Assembly: GCF_001425945.1 (NCBI RefSeq)
Contig: NZ_LMEB01000009.1
Location: 291,686 to 355,685 of the forward strand
Length of the DNA stretch: 64,000 nucleotides
Direction: 5' to 3'
Origin: Brevundimonas sp. Root1279
GTDB taxonomy: Bacteria; Pseudomonadota; Alphaproteobacteria; Caulobacterales; Caulobacteraceae
The notes below the pieces were generated by a model that was given only the letters and a program-made list of their open reading frames with translations, did no database searches and was not told the DNA's origin. The translations under genes and the position numbers were made by a program. Positions 56,632 through 64,000 of the stretch are shown piece by piece. Position 1 is the stretch's first letter, and the number at the start of each line of letters is the position of its first letter.

Positions 56632-57608
56632 TGGCCGGCTCCCTCGCGGCGGGCGGACAGGGCGGCCAGCACGGTCATGCGCGCGGCGACGCCCATCTCG
56701 ACCTGGTCCTGGATCAGCGACACCGACAGGTCGTCGGCGACGTCGGAGTCGATCTCCACCCCGCGGTTCATCGGCCCCGGGTGCATCACCTTGGCGCCCG
56801 GTTTGGCCCAGGCCAGCTTCTCGCGGTCCAGGCCCCAGAAGCGGAAATATTCGCGGGTCGAGGGCACCAGGGCGCCCTCCATCCGCTCCAGTTGCAGGCG
56901 CAGCATCATGACCACGTCGCAGCCCTGCAGGCCGTCGCGCATGTCATGGAAAACCTCGCAGCCCCAGCGGTCGGCGTCGCCGGGCACCAGGGTCGGCGGC
57001 CCGATCAGGCGCACCCGCGCGCCCATCATCGACAGCAGGGCGACATTGGAGCGGGCGACCCGGCTGTGGGCGATGTCGCCGCAGATGGCGATCGTCAGCC
57101 CGCCGACGTCGCCGAAGGCGCGGCGGATGCTCAGCATGTCGAGCAGGGCCTGGGTCGGATGCTCGTGGCGGCCGTCGCCGGCGTTGACCACGGCGCAGCC
57201 GACCTTCTGCGACAGCAGGGCCGCCGCGCCCGACGCCGAATGGCGGACCACCAGCACGTCGGGCTTCATGGCATTCAGCGTCGCCGCCGTGTCGATCAGG
57301 GTCTCGCCCTTGGCCACGGAGGAGGTGCGCGGGCTCAGCGCCGTCACGTCGGCGCCCAGGCGCTTGGCCGCGATCTCGAAAGAGGCGGAGGTGCGGGTCG
57401 AGTTCTCGAAGAACAGGTTCATCACCGTCCGGCCGCGCATGATGTCGAGCGACTTGGCGCCTTGGCGGTTAAAGTCGACGAAGGCGTCGGCCAGATCCAG
57501 CAGCGGCGGGACCGTCGCGGCGTTCAGATCGCCTGCGGACAGGAAATGGTCGCGGGGAAACGGCGCCAGCCGCTCGTGAATCAGGTCGGTGACATCGGGC
57601 TGGGTCAT
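56628..57608 (-). CDS. pyrB: Aspartate carbamoyltransferase catalytic chain
   Basis: PyrB makes carbamoyl-aspartate, the committed step to UMP. It is 326 residues long. Carbamoyl-phosphate binding [37 protein letters not shown] and [12 protein letters not shown] are all present. The start [13 protein letters not shown] at 57608 is preferred; the frame extends to 58139 only by composition. The pyrC-like gene overlaps its stop (ATGA). Confidence 0.96.
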   Translation of the reverse strand: MTQPDVTDLIHERLAPFPRDHFLSAGDLNAATVPPLLDLADAFVDFNRQGAKSLDIMRGRTVMNLFFENSTRTSASFEIAAKRLGADVTALSPRTSSVAKGETLIDTAATLNAMKPDVLVVRHSASGAAALLSQKVGCAVVNAGDGRHEHPTQALLDMLSIRRAFGDVGGLTIAICGDIAHSRVARSNVALLSMMGARVRLIGPPTLVPGDADRWGCEVFHDMRDGLQGCDVVMMLRLQLERMEGALVPSTREYFRFWGLDREKLAWAKPGAKVMHPGPMNRGVEIDSDVADDLSVSLIQDQVEMGVAARMTVLAALSARREGAGQ

Positions 57609-57631
57609 CGAGGCCCGGCTATAGGGCGCAT

Positions 57632-58555
57632 CTAGGCCAGATGGAATAGCGCCAGCAGCACGGGGATGCTTAAGGCGCTTCCCACCGTCGTCAGGGCCAC
57701 GATTCCGGCCATCAGCGGCGCGTCTCCGCCCATCTGCCGCGCCAGCATATAGCTGGCCGCCGCACCGGGGGCCGCGCCGCACAGCAGGGCGATGCCCTGC
57801 GCCGTCTCGTTCCCGCCGTAGAGGACGCACAGGCCCCACATCAGCGGCGGGGTGACGACCAGCTTGATGAAGGACACGGCGCCGATGGTGATCCTGCGCC
57901 GCGCCACCTCGGCGAAGCTCAGCCCGGCGCCGGCGACGATGAGGCCCAGGGGCAGGGCGGCGGCGCCCAGCAGCTCGAGCGTATCGGAAATCCCGCCCAG
58001 CCGCGGCACGCCGCCCAGGTTCAGCGCCAGGCCGATCAGACAGGCGAGCAGGATGGGGTTCGAGAAGATCGCCTTGGCCAGCGACAGCGGCGACATGGCC
58101 CTCTGGTCGGCGCCCCAGCGCACCAGCACGATGACGCACAGGATGTTGGTCACCGGAATCATGGCCGCGATCACTACCGCCGCCAACGCCAGCCCGTCCG
58201 GGCCGTAGACCGACTGGATGACTGGGAGGAAGACGAAGCTGTTCCAGCGGATCACGCCCTGGAAGACGCTGGTGTAGGCTGGGCCGTCCAGCTTGATCAG
58301 CGGCTTGGCCAGGAGGGTCAGGGTCGCGATGATCAGCACCGAGGTCACCGACGCCGCCCCGGCCGCGCCCGCGCCGCCGCCCGAGATGTCCGCGCTCCAG
58401 ATCGCCGGGATCAGGAAGCCCGGATAGAGAATGTGGATCGAAAGCTTCTCGATCGGCCGCCAGGTCGCGTCGGGCAGGAAGTCGGACTTGCGCAGCCCGT
58501 AGCCGATGGCGATCAGGACGAAGACCGGCAGGACGCCGGCGAGCAACGCCCCCAT
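57632..58555 (-). CDS. AEC-family transporter (auxin efflux carrier-like)
   Basis: A 307-residue protein with about ten membrane segments ([23 protein letters not shown] first, [17 protein letters not shown] last), typical of the AEC family, whose bacterial members export small organic acids or are uncharacterised. The ATG at 58555 overlaps the ruvX stop by one base. It lies between ruvX and pyrB. Confidence 0.85.
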   Translation of the reverse strand: MGALLAGVLPVFVLIAIGYGLRKSDFLPDATWRPIEKLSIHILYPGFLIPAIWSADISGGGAGAAGAASVTSVLIIATLTLLAKPLIKLDGPAYTSVFQGVIRWNSFVFLPVIQSVYGPDGLALAAVVIAAMIPVTNILCVIVLVRWGADQRAMSPLSLAKAIFSNPILLACLIGLALNLGGVPRLGGISDTLELLGAAALPLGLIVAGAGLSFAEVARRRITIGAVSFIKLVVTPPLMWGLCVLYGGNETAQGIALLCGAAPGAAASYMLARQMGGDAPLMAGIVALTTVGSALSIPVLLALFHLA

Positions 58556-59019
58556 CAGCCCCTCAGCCGGTCCAGCGCGCCCTGCAGAATCCAGGCGGCG
58601 GCCGTCCGGTCGACCACATTCGCCCGTCGCTTGCGGTTCAGGTCCAGCTCCTCGATCAGGAACCGCTCCACGGCCGCCGTCGACAGCCGCTCGTCCTGGA
58701 AGACGCAGGGCACCTCGCGGATCCGCTGCAGATTGCGGGCGAAGGCGCGGCACGACTGCGCCCGCGGCCCTTCGGTCCCGTCCATGTTCAGCGGCAGGCC
58801 GATGATCAGACCCGACGCCTTGCGGCCGTCCATCAGCTTCAGCACCGCCTTGGCGTCGTCGGTGAACTTGGTCTTGCGGATCAGCTCCAGTGGGCTGGCG
58901 ATGATCCGCGTGGCGTCCGAGGCGGCCACGCCGATGGTCTTCTCGCCCAGGTCCAGGCCCAGCCAGGGCGTCCCGGGCGGAGTGGCGGCGGCGAGCTCTT
59001 CGAGGGTCAGGACGGTCAC
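58555..59019 (-). CDS. ruvX: Pre-16S rRNA nuclease / Holliday junction resolvase-like RuvX (YqgF)
   Basis: A 154-residue RNase H-fold protein. Conserved motifs are [38 protein letters not shown] and [10 protein letters not shown]. YqgF homologues process pre-16S rRNA. The GTG at 59019 ([13 protein letters not shown]) is used as start; the frame is open further but the extra region resembles no RuvX. Confidence 0.9.
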   Translation of the reverse strand: MTVLTLEELAAATPPGTPWLGLDLGEKTIGVAASDATRIIASPLELIRKTKFTDDAKAVLKLMDGRKASGLIIGLPLNMDGTEGPRAQSCRAFARNLQRIREVPCVFQDERLSTAAVERFLIEELDLNRKRRANVVDRTAAAWILQGALDRLRG

Positions 59020-59131
59020 GCCTTGGCGGTAGGACCGGGGACGCGGTGAGTCAAAGCGGAATGCGCGCCGACGGGACTGGCGGAACAGCGTTCCAAGTGG
59101 CAAAGCTTGGTTAAACCGATGGGAGGGTTCG

Positions 59132-59656
59132 ATGAGGCCAGTGCTGTTTCTGACCGCCTTGGTGGCTCTGGCCGCCTGCGATACCGGCGTCGAAAGCCGC
59201 AAGGAGGCCGTTCCCGCCGCCGAGCGGGAAGCGCCGGCCGCGTCCGCAGCGCCTCTGACCGCGGCCGGTCCTGCGGCCTCGCTGACGCCCGACGGCGACG
59301 CCAACCTGCAATGGTCGGCCTCGGTGGTGCAGCTCGACGCCTTGGCCAAGCAGGGGACCCTGACCACTAAGCTGTTCGGCACGGCCGGCGGCGATCCGGC
59401 CATGAACGGCCTCTATGCCCACGTGGCCTTCTTCGTGTCCCCGGCCGACGGCTGGCGGGTGTTCCGCATCGGCGACTTCCTCGGCTACCGCGTGCTGTCT
59501 GAGGCTCCTGGCCGCGTCGATCTGGAGATCGAGGAAAGCACCCACGACGCCGCCAGCGGCCAGATCGGCAGCCGCAAGCGTCGCGTCATCATCGGCTGGG
59601 CCGCCCCCACGGACGGCTCGCCGCCGACGACCGTCACGGTGACCCCGGCGCAATAG
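59132..59656 (+). CDS. Hypothetical lipoprotein
   Basis: A 174-residue protein with a lipoprotein signal (MRPVLFLTALVALAAC, Cys16). An Ala/Pro-rich linker is followed by a compact domain (GLYAHVAFFVSPADGWRVFRIGDFLGYRVL). GGAGGG precedes the ATG. No family is recognised. It lies between the divergent ruvX operon and gatC. Confidence 0.65.
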   Translation: MRPVLFLTALVALAACDTGVESRKEAVPAAEREAPAASAAPLTAAGPAASLTPDGDANLQWSASVVQLDALAKQGTLTTKLFGTAGGDPAMNGLYAHVAFFVSPADGWRVFRIGDFLGYRVLSEAPGRVDLEIEESTHDAASGQIGSRKRRVIIGWAAPTDGSPPTTVTVTPAQ

Positions 59657-59728
59657 CGTCAGAATCCTTGTGAATTCGGGCCCGGAAGGCTAATCCCGCC
59701 CGTTCCGCTTTCGCATTTGGAGGGCCGC

Positions 59729-60016
59729 ATGGCCATCGACGCTGCGACGGTGCGCAAGGTGGCGCATCTCGCCCGTATCAAGACCCCGGAGGATCGGCTG
59801 GAGCCGCTCGCCGCCGAGCTGAACGGCATCCTCGCCTGGATCGAGCAGCTCAACGAGGTCGACGTCCAGGGCGTCGAGCCGATGACCTCCAACGTCCACC
59901 AGCCGCTGCGCCTGCGCGACGACGTCGTCACCGACGGCGCCAAGGTCGACGCCGTGCTCTCCAATGCGCCCAAGTCCGCCGACGGCTTCTATGTCGTGCC
60001 CAAGGTGGTCGAGTAG
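59729..60016 (+). CDS. gatC: Asp-tRNA(Asn)/Glu-tRNA(Gln) amidotransferase subunit C
   Basis: A 95-residue GatC that stabilises the GatA-GatB interface of the transamidation complex. MAIDAATVRKVAHLARI at the start and the later LRDDVVTDG are typical. TTGGAGGG lies before ATG 59729; an earlier in-frame ATG at 59717 is less likely. gatA starts 3 bp after its stop. Confidence 0.95.
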   Translation: MAIDAATVRKVAHLARIKTPEDRLEPLAAELNGILAWIEQLNEVDVQGVEPMTSNVHQPLRLRDDVVTDGAKVDAVLSNAPKSADGFYVVPKVVE

Positions 60017-60019
60017 ATC

Positions 60020-61498
60020 ATGTCCGACCTGACCAAACTGTCGCTTAAAGCCGCCCTCGACGGCCTCAAGGCCCGTGAGTTCTCTTCAGAGGAGATCACC
60101 AAGGCCTTCGTCGCCAACATCGACGCCGCTAACCTGACCCTGAACGCCTACGTCACCCAGACCACGGACAAGGCGCTGGAGATGGCCCGCGCCTCCGACG
60201 CCCGCCTGGCGAGAGGCGAGGGCGGGGCGCTGGAAGGCGCGCCGTTGGGCATCAAGGACCTGTTCTGCACCGACGGCGTCCAGACGACCGCCGGCTCGAA
60301 CATGCTCAAGGGCTTCGTGCCGCCGTATGAATCGACCGTCACCGCCAACCTGTGGCGCGACGGCGCGGTCATGCTCGGCAAGCTGAACATGGACGAGTTC
60401 GCCATGGGCTCGTCGAACGAGACCTCGGCCTACGGGTCGGTGGTCAATCCGTGGAAGTCCAAGACCTCCAACGCCGACCTGACCCCCGGCGGTTCGTCGG
60501 GCGGTTCGGCCTCCGCCGTCGCCGGCGACCTCTGCCTGGCCGCCACCGCCTCGGACACCGGCGGCTCGATCCGCCAGCCGGCCGCCTTCACCGGCACCGT
60601 CGGCATCAAGCCGACCTACGGCCGCGCCAGCCGCTTCGGCATGGTCGCCTTCGCCTCGTCGCTGGATCAGGCCGGACCGATCACCAAGACGGTCGAGGAC
60701 GCCGCCATCCTGCTGCGCTCGATGTGCTCCTTCGACGTCAAGGATTCGACCAGCCTCGACATTGAAACCCCCGACTGGACCCAGTCGCTCGGCAAGGGCG
60801 TCAAGGGGCTGCGCATCGGCGTGCCCAAGGAATACGTCGTGGACGGCATGCCCGCCGAGATCCAGAACCTGTGGGATCAGGGCGTGCAGTGGCTCAAGGC
60901 CGCCGGCGCCGAGATCGTCGAGATCAGCCTGCCGCACACCAAATACGCCCTGCCGGCCTACTACATCATCGCCCCGGCCGAGGCCTCGTCCAACCTGGCC
61001 CGCTACGACGGCATGCGCTTCGGCCACCGCGCCCAGCAGGCCTCGTCGCTCACCGATCTCTACGAGACCAGCCGCGCCGAGGGCTTCGGCAAGGAGGTTC
61101 AGCGCCGCCTGACCATCGGGGCCTACGTCCTCTCGGCCGGCTTCTATGACGCGTACTACGTCCGCGCCCTGAAGGTCCGCCGTCGCATCGCCGAGGACTT
61201 CGACAATGTCTGGGACAAGGTCGACGCCATCCTGACGCCGTCCACGCCGTCGGCCGCCTTCGCGCTGGGCGACAAGCAGATCGATCCGCTGCAGATGTAC
61301 CTCAACGACATCTTCACGGTGACCGCCAACCTCGCCGGCCTGCCGGGCATCTCGGTCCCCGCCGGCGTCGACTCGGGCGGCTTGCCGCTGGGTCTGCAGG
61401 TCATCGGCAAGGCGCTGGACGAGGCGACCGTGTTCCAGGTCGCGGATGTGCTGGAACAATCCGCGGGCTTCACGGCCAAGCCGGAGAAGTGGTGGTAG
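60020..61498 (+). CDS. gatA: Asp-tRNA(Asn)/Glu-tRNA(Gln) amidotransferase subunit A
   Basis: GatA is the glutaminase/amidase subunit that supplies ammonia to misacylated tRNA. The 492 residues include the catalytic Lys ([12 protein letters not shown]), the Gly/Ser-rich [12 protein letters not shown] and [10 protein letters not shown] (Ser-cisSer-Lys triad). It is followed by the inverted-repeat element and DUF559 gene before gatB. Confidence 0.97.
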   Translation: MSDLTKLSLKAALDGLKAREFSSEEITKAFVANIDAANLTLNAYVTQTTDKALEMARASDARLARGEGGALEGAPLGIKDLFCTDGVQTTAGSNMLKGFVPPYESTVTANLWRDGAVMLGKLNMDEFAMGSSNETSAYGSVVNPWKSKTSNADLTPGGSSGGSASAVAGDLCLAATASDTGGSIRQPAAFTGTVGIKPTYGRASRFGMVAFASSLDQAGPITKTVEDAAILLRSMCSFDVKDSTSLDIETPDWTQSLGKGVKGLRIGVPKEYVVDGMPAEIQNLWDQGVQWLKAAGAEIVEISLPHTKYALPAYYIIAPAEASSNLARYDGMRFGHRAQQASSLTDLYETSRAEGFGKEVQRRLTIGAYVLSAGFYDAYYVRALKVRRRIAEDFDNVWDKVDAILTPSTPSAAFALGDKQIDPLQMYLNDIFTVTANLAGLPGISVPAGVDSGGLPLGLQVIGKALDEATVFQVADVLEQSAGFTAKPEKWW

Positions 61499-61509
61499 AT
61501 TGAACGAAA

Positions 61510-61572
61510 CCCTCTCCCGTTGGGAGAGGGAGGGGCCCGCGCGCATCGCGCGTGGGAGGGTGTGGGGTTACG
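61510..61572. repeat. Left inverted repeat of the DUF559 cassette
   Basis: This 63-bp unit has an outer hairpin CCCTCTCCC/GGGAGAGGG (61510-61529), a second GC-rich palindrome (GCGCGCATCGCGCG, about 61538-61552) and an inner GGGAGGGTGTGGGGTTACG. An inverted copy with the same order lies at 61930-61993, so the two flank the DUF559 gene. Confidence 0.8.
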
Positions 61573-61576
61573 CTTC

Positions 61577-62044
61577 ATGACGCCCGAGGCTCAAACCGCG
61601 CACGCACGCGACCTTCGCAAGCGCCAGACCTATCCGGAGGCGCTCCTCTGGCAGGCCCTGCGCGCCAGCCGCCTCGACGGTCTGAAGTTTCGGCGGCAGC
61701 ATCCGATCGACCGCTACTTCGTCGACTTCGCCTGCGAGTCGCTTCGGCTGGTGGTTGAACTCGATGGCGGCGTCCACGACCAGGATGAGCGCCATCTCGA
61801 CGACTATCACCGCCAGCAGGCGATCGAGGCGCTCGGCTGGTGCGTGCTCCGCTTTCCAAACGCCCAGGTGACCGCAGCATTCCCGACCGTTCTCGCAGCC
61901 ATCCGCGACCAGGCCAGGCTGGCCGGCGCCGTAACCCCACTCCCTCCCGTCGACGACGTCGACGGGCCCCTCCCTCTCCCGATGGGAGAGGGGATGCGAA
62001 AACCCTTCATTCCCAAGCCGCGCCGTCCTAGATACCGACCATGA
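61577..62044 (+). CDS. DUF559 nuclease-like protein
   Basis: A 155-residue member of DUF559, a PD-(D/E)XK-like endonuclease group related to Vsr. The motif run is [17 protein letters not shown], then [11 protein letters not shown], with acidic residues in the nuclease positions. The C-terminal 40 residues ([13 protein letters not shown] ... RPRYRP) are translated repeat sequence, since the right inverted repeat lies inside the gene. The stop overlaps gatB as ATGA. No restriction-modification partner is present, so its role is unknown. Confidence 0.75.
   Translation: MTPEAQTAHARDLRKRQTYPEALLWQALRASRLDGLKFRRQHPIDRYFVDFACESLRLVVELDGGVHDQDERHLDDYHRQQAIEALGWCVLRFPNAQVTAAFPTVLAAIRDQARLAGAVTPLPPVDDVDGPLPLPMGEGMRKPFIPKPRRPRYRP
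61930..61993. repeat. Right inverted repeat of the DUF559 cassette
   Basis: It is the inverted counterpart of 61510-61572: CGTAACCCCACTCCCTCCC, a middle palindrome (GTCGACGACGTCGAC, different in sequence from the left one) and CCCTCTCCC/GGGAGAGGG. It lies inside the 3' part of the DUF559 coding sequence. Confidence 0.8.
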
Positions 62045-63546
62045 CCGATACCGCCGCTACCAACTCCAAACTCATCCAGGGCCGCACCGGCGCCTGGGAA
62101 ATCGTCATGGGCCTGGAGATCCACGCCCAGGTGGCCTCGAAGGCCAAGCTGTTCTCCGGAGCCGCGGTCGGCTTCGGCGCTGGACCGAACGAGCAGGTGT
62201 CGCTGGTCGACGCCGGCTTCCCCGGCATGCTGCCGACGCTGAACAAGCATTGCGTCGAGCAGGCGGTGAAGTCGGGCCTTGGCCTCAAGGCCCAGATCAA
62301 CCTGAAGAGCCAGTTTGACCGGAAGAACTATTTCTACCCGGACCTGCCGACCGGCTATCAGATCAGCCAGCTCTTCTATCCGATCGTCGGCGAGGGCGTT
62401 GTCGAGGTCGAGGCCGAGGACGGCTCCTTCTTCAACGTCGGCATTGAGCGCCTGCACCTGGAACAGGACGCGGGCAAGCTGATCCACGACCTGTCGCCGA
62501 CCGAAAGCTTCGTCGACCTGAACCGCGCCGGCACGGCCCTGATGGAGATCGTCTCGCGTCCGGACATCCGTTCGCCGGAAGAGGCGGTCGCCTACGTCAA
62601 GAAGATCCGCACCATCCTGATGTACCTGGGCACCTGCGACGGGGACATGGAGAAGGGCAACCTGCGCGCGGACGTGAATGTCTCCGTCTGCCGCGAAGGC
62701 CAGTACGCCAAGTACAAGGCCACCGGCGACTTCAGCCACCTGGGCACGCGCTGCGAGATCAAGAACGTCAACTCGTTCCGCTTCATCTCGCAGGCCATCC
62801 AGTACGAGGCGCGCCGTCAGATCGAGATCCTCGAGGACGGCGGTTCGGTCACTCAGGAGACCCGCCTGTACGATCCGACGGCCGGCGAGACCCGCTCAAT
62901 GCGGTCCAAGGAAGAGGCGATGGACTATCGCTACTTCCCCGACCCCGACCTGCTGCCGCTCGAGCTGGAGCAGGCTTGGATCGACGACATCAAGGCCTCG
63001 CTGCCCGAGCTCCCGGACGAGAAGCGCCGTCGACTGATGAGCCAGTACGGCCTGTCGCAGTACGACGCTGTGGTGCTGATCTCGGATCAGGCCAAGGCCG
63101 ACTATTTCGAAGCGGCCGCCAAAGGACGTGACGCCAAGCTGGTCTCCAACTGGGTGACCAACGAGGTCTCCGCCCGTCTGGCCGCCGACGGCAAGGAGTT
63201 CAGCGAGAACCCGCTGCCGGCCGCCCACGTGGCCCAACTGGTCGAGCTGATCGAGACCAACGTCATCTCCTCCAAGATCGCCAAGGAGGTGTTCGACTAC
63301 GTCTGGAATGGCGAGGGCTCGCCTGCCGAGGTGGTCGAGAAGCACGGCCTCAAGCAGGTGACCGACACCGGCGCCATCGAGAAGGCCGTCGACGAGATCA
63401 TCGCCGCCAATCCGGACAAGGCCGCAGCCGTCGCCGAGAAGCCCCAGGCCATCGGCTGGTTCGTCGGCCAGGTCATGAAGGCCACCGGCGGCAAGGCCAA
63501 CCCGGCCGCCGTCAACGACATCCTGAAGGCCAAGCTGGGCCTGTAA
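62041..63546 (+). CDS. gatB: Asp-tRNA(Asn)/Glu-tRNA(Gln) amidotransferase subunit B
   Basis: GatB is the kinase and tRNA-binding subunit. It is 501 residues long. The family start [39 protein letters not shown] and the C-terminal GatB/YqeY domain ([15 protein letters not shown] at the end) are visible. The ATG shares ATGA with the upstream DUF559 stop, so gatB is now coupled to that gene. Confidence 0.96.
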   Translation: MTDTAATNSKLIQGRTGAWEIVMGLEIHAQVASKAKLFSGAAVGFGAGPNEQVSLVDAGFPGMLPTLNKHCVEQAVKSGLGLKAQINLKSQFDRKNYFYPDLPTGYQISQLFYPIVGEGVVEVEAEDGSFFNVGIERLHLEQDAGKLIHDLSPTESFVDLNRAGTALMEIVSRPDIRSPEEAVAYVKKIRTILMYLGTCDGDMEKGNLRADVNVSVCREGQYAKYKATGDFSHLGTRCEIKNVNSFRFISQAIQYEARRQIEILEDGGSVTQETRLYDPTAGETRSMRSKEEAMDYRYFPDPDLLPLELEQAWIDDIKASLPELPDEKRRRLMSQYGLSQYDAVVLISDQAKADYFEAAAKGRDAKLVSNWVTNEVSARLAADGKEFSENPLPAAHVAQLVELIETNVISSKIAKEVFDYVWNGEGSPAEVVEKHGLKQVTDTGAIEKAVDEIIAANPDKAAAVAEKPQAIGWFVGQVMKATGGKANPAAVNDILKAKLGL

Positions 63547-63569
63547 GGCCCCACAAAGGAGGACGCGCC

Positions 63570-63857
63570 GTGAACGACAAGGTCGAAATCCGGAACGTCC
63601 TCCAGCCCGGCAAGACCTATCGCGTCGACGCCGCCAAATTCACCGAGGCCTCGGCCGCCCTGCTGTCGATCCTCCCCACCGAGGCCCCTGGCATGACCCA
63701 GGGCGCCATGACCGCCGCCATGCGCGAGACTCTGCCCGCCGACCGATTCCCCGGCACCACCAGCTCCTGGTGGATGAAGTCCGCCCAGCTGCACCTGGAG
63801 GCCGAGGGGGCGGTGGTGCGGGACAAGACCAAGCCGCTGACGTGGCGGCGGACGTGA
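63570..63857 (+). CDS. Small conserved hypothetical protein (DUF6958-like)
   Basis: A 95-residue protein with GTG start and GGAGG upstream. VLQPGKTYRVDAAKF at the start, PGMTQGAMTAAM in the middle and WWMKSAQLHLEAEGAV at the end resemble DUF6958, a short family of unknown role. It follows gatB by 23 bp. Confidence 0.65.
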   Translation: MNDKVEIRNVLQPGKTYRVDAAKFTEASAALLSILPTEAPGMTQGAMTAAMRETLPADRFPGTTSSWWMKSAQLHLEAEGAVVRDKTKPLTWRRT

Positions 63858-63863
63858 CTTGAT

Positions 63864-63900
63864 CCTTCTCCCCTCGGGGGAGAAGGTGCCCCGCAGGGGC
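63864..63900. repeat. REP-like double hairpin
   Basis: CCTTCTCCCC-TCG-GGGGAGAAGG (63864-63886) is followed at once by GCCCC-GCA-GGGGC (63888-63900). The pair is a typical extragenic palindromic element of alphaproteobacteria. It separates the small gene from the transposase remnant. Confidence 0.78.
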
Positions 63901-63919
63901 GGATGAGCAACTGTGTTTG

Positions 63920-64000
63920 TCAGGTCGTGGCTGCTCTCCATTCGGTCTGGTCGCGGAGGATGGCGTTCAGAAGCGTCATCAGCTTGTTGACCAGGGCGAC
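63920..64000 (-). mobile_element. IS110-family transposase, C-terminal end only in window
   Basis: The minus strand from the window edge reads VALVNKLMTLLNAILRDQTEWRAATT and stop (TGA at 63922-63920). LLNAILRDQTEWRA matches the usual end of IS110-type DEDD transposases (LLTILNAMLRDQTPWRA-like). Only 26 codons are visible, so completeness cannot be judged. It lies 20 bp from the REP-like element. Confidence 0.72.

Noticed and set aside
61577..62044. Restriction-modification or Vsr mismatch repair system
   Set aside because: No methyltransferase gene is adjacent and the repeats point to a mobile or domesticated unit instead.

Overview
This 64 kb window is ordinary chromosome from a high-GC alphaproteobacterium of the order Caulobacterales, most like Brevundimonas. 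The strongest marker is mipZ, the ParA-type regulator of FtsZ placement, next to panC and a small DnaJ protein. Supporting markers are GANTC (CcrM) sites in the mipZ promoter, a class II DAHP synthase, and the groups radA-cvpA-purF and ruvX-pyrB-pyrC-plsY-dprA-topA. Genes are tightly packed, many share ATGA or GTGA overlaps, and no gap between genes exceeds about 300 bp. There is no prophage, CRISPR array or plasmid module. The only clear insertion sequence is a transposase tail cut off by the right edge.

Layout. 1-9.6 kb: rnd (partial), cyclophilin, rlmE, a tandem DUF2061 membrane protein, then guaB, a MAPEG protein, an RsmB-type methyltransferase, a nucleosidase and guaA (the GMP branch), then a quinone oxidoreductase. 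9.6-20 kb: accessory genes. These are a YeiH exporter with a divergent LysR regulator, ecotin, a Tat-exported GH3 beta-glucosidase, and two paralogous membrane protein / ECF sigma factor / small membrane protein cassettes on either side of an exported phosphodiesterase-fold lipoprotein. 20-36 kb: panB, a YfgM-like protein, bamB, der, then purF-cvpA-radA-alr on the minus strand, a MalK/UgpC-type ATPase without its permeases, a secreted deoxyribosyltransferase-fold protein and a DEAD-box helicase. 36-48 kb: a UbiA prenyltransferase divergent from a type III polyketide synthase, tRNA-Val(CAC), a dicarboxylate symporter, gph, glmU, rpiA, gor, and a phenylalanine block (class II DAHP synthase, ACT-less prephenate dehydratase, chorismate mutase). 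48-64 kb: panC, a SPOR lipoprotein, mipZ, the long minus-strand ruvX-to-topA operon, and gatC-gatA-gatB with a DUF559 nuclease-like gene inserted between gatA and gatB.

How it fits together. Most of the window is housekeeping: purine and pyrimidine synthesis, pantothenate, aromatic amino acids, cell-wall precursors (glmU, alr), translation fidelity (gatCAB) and outer-membrane assembly (bamB). The signals least explained by routine annotation are these. (1) A 30-codon Phe/Tyr-rich leader peptide with alternative RNA pairings lies directly upstream of chorismate mutase. (2) Three near-identical LacI-type palindromes stand before bglX, the exported phosphodiesterase gene and the orphan sugar ATPase, suggesting one sugar regulon with its regulator elsewhere. 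(3) The two ECF cassettes are duplicates. (4) The DUF559 gene is bounded by long inverted repeats. (5) The dihydroorotase beside pyrB lacks catalytic residues. (6) A CcrM site sits at the likely -10 of mipZ. (7) A UbiA / type III PKS pair may make a prenylated polyketide. All assignments come from reading the sequence; no database search was run.
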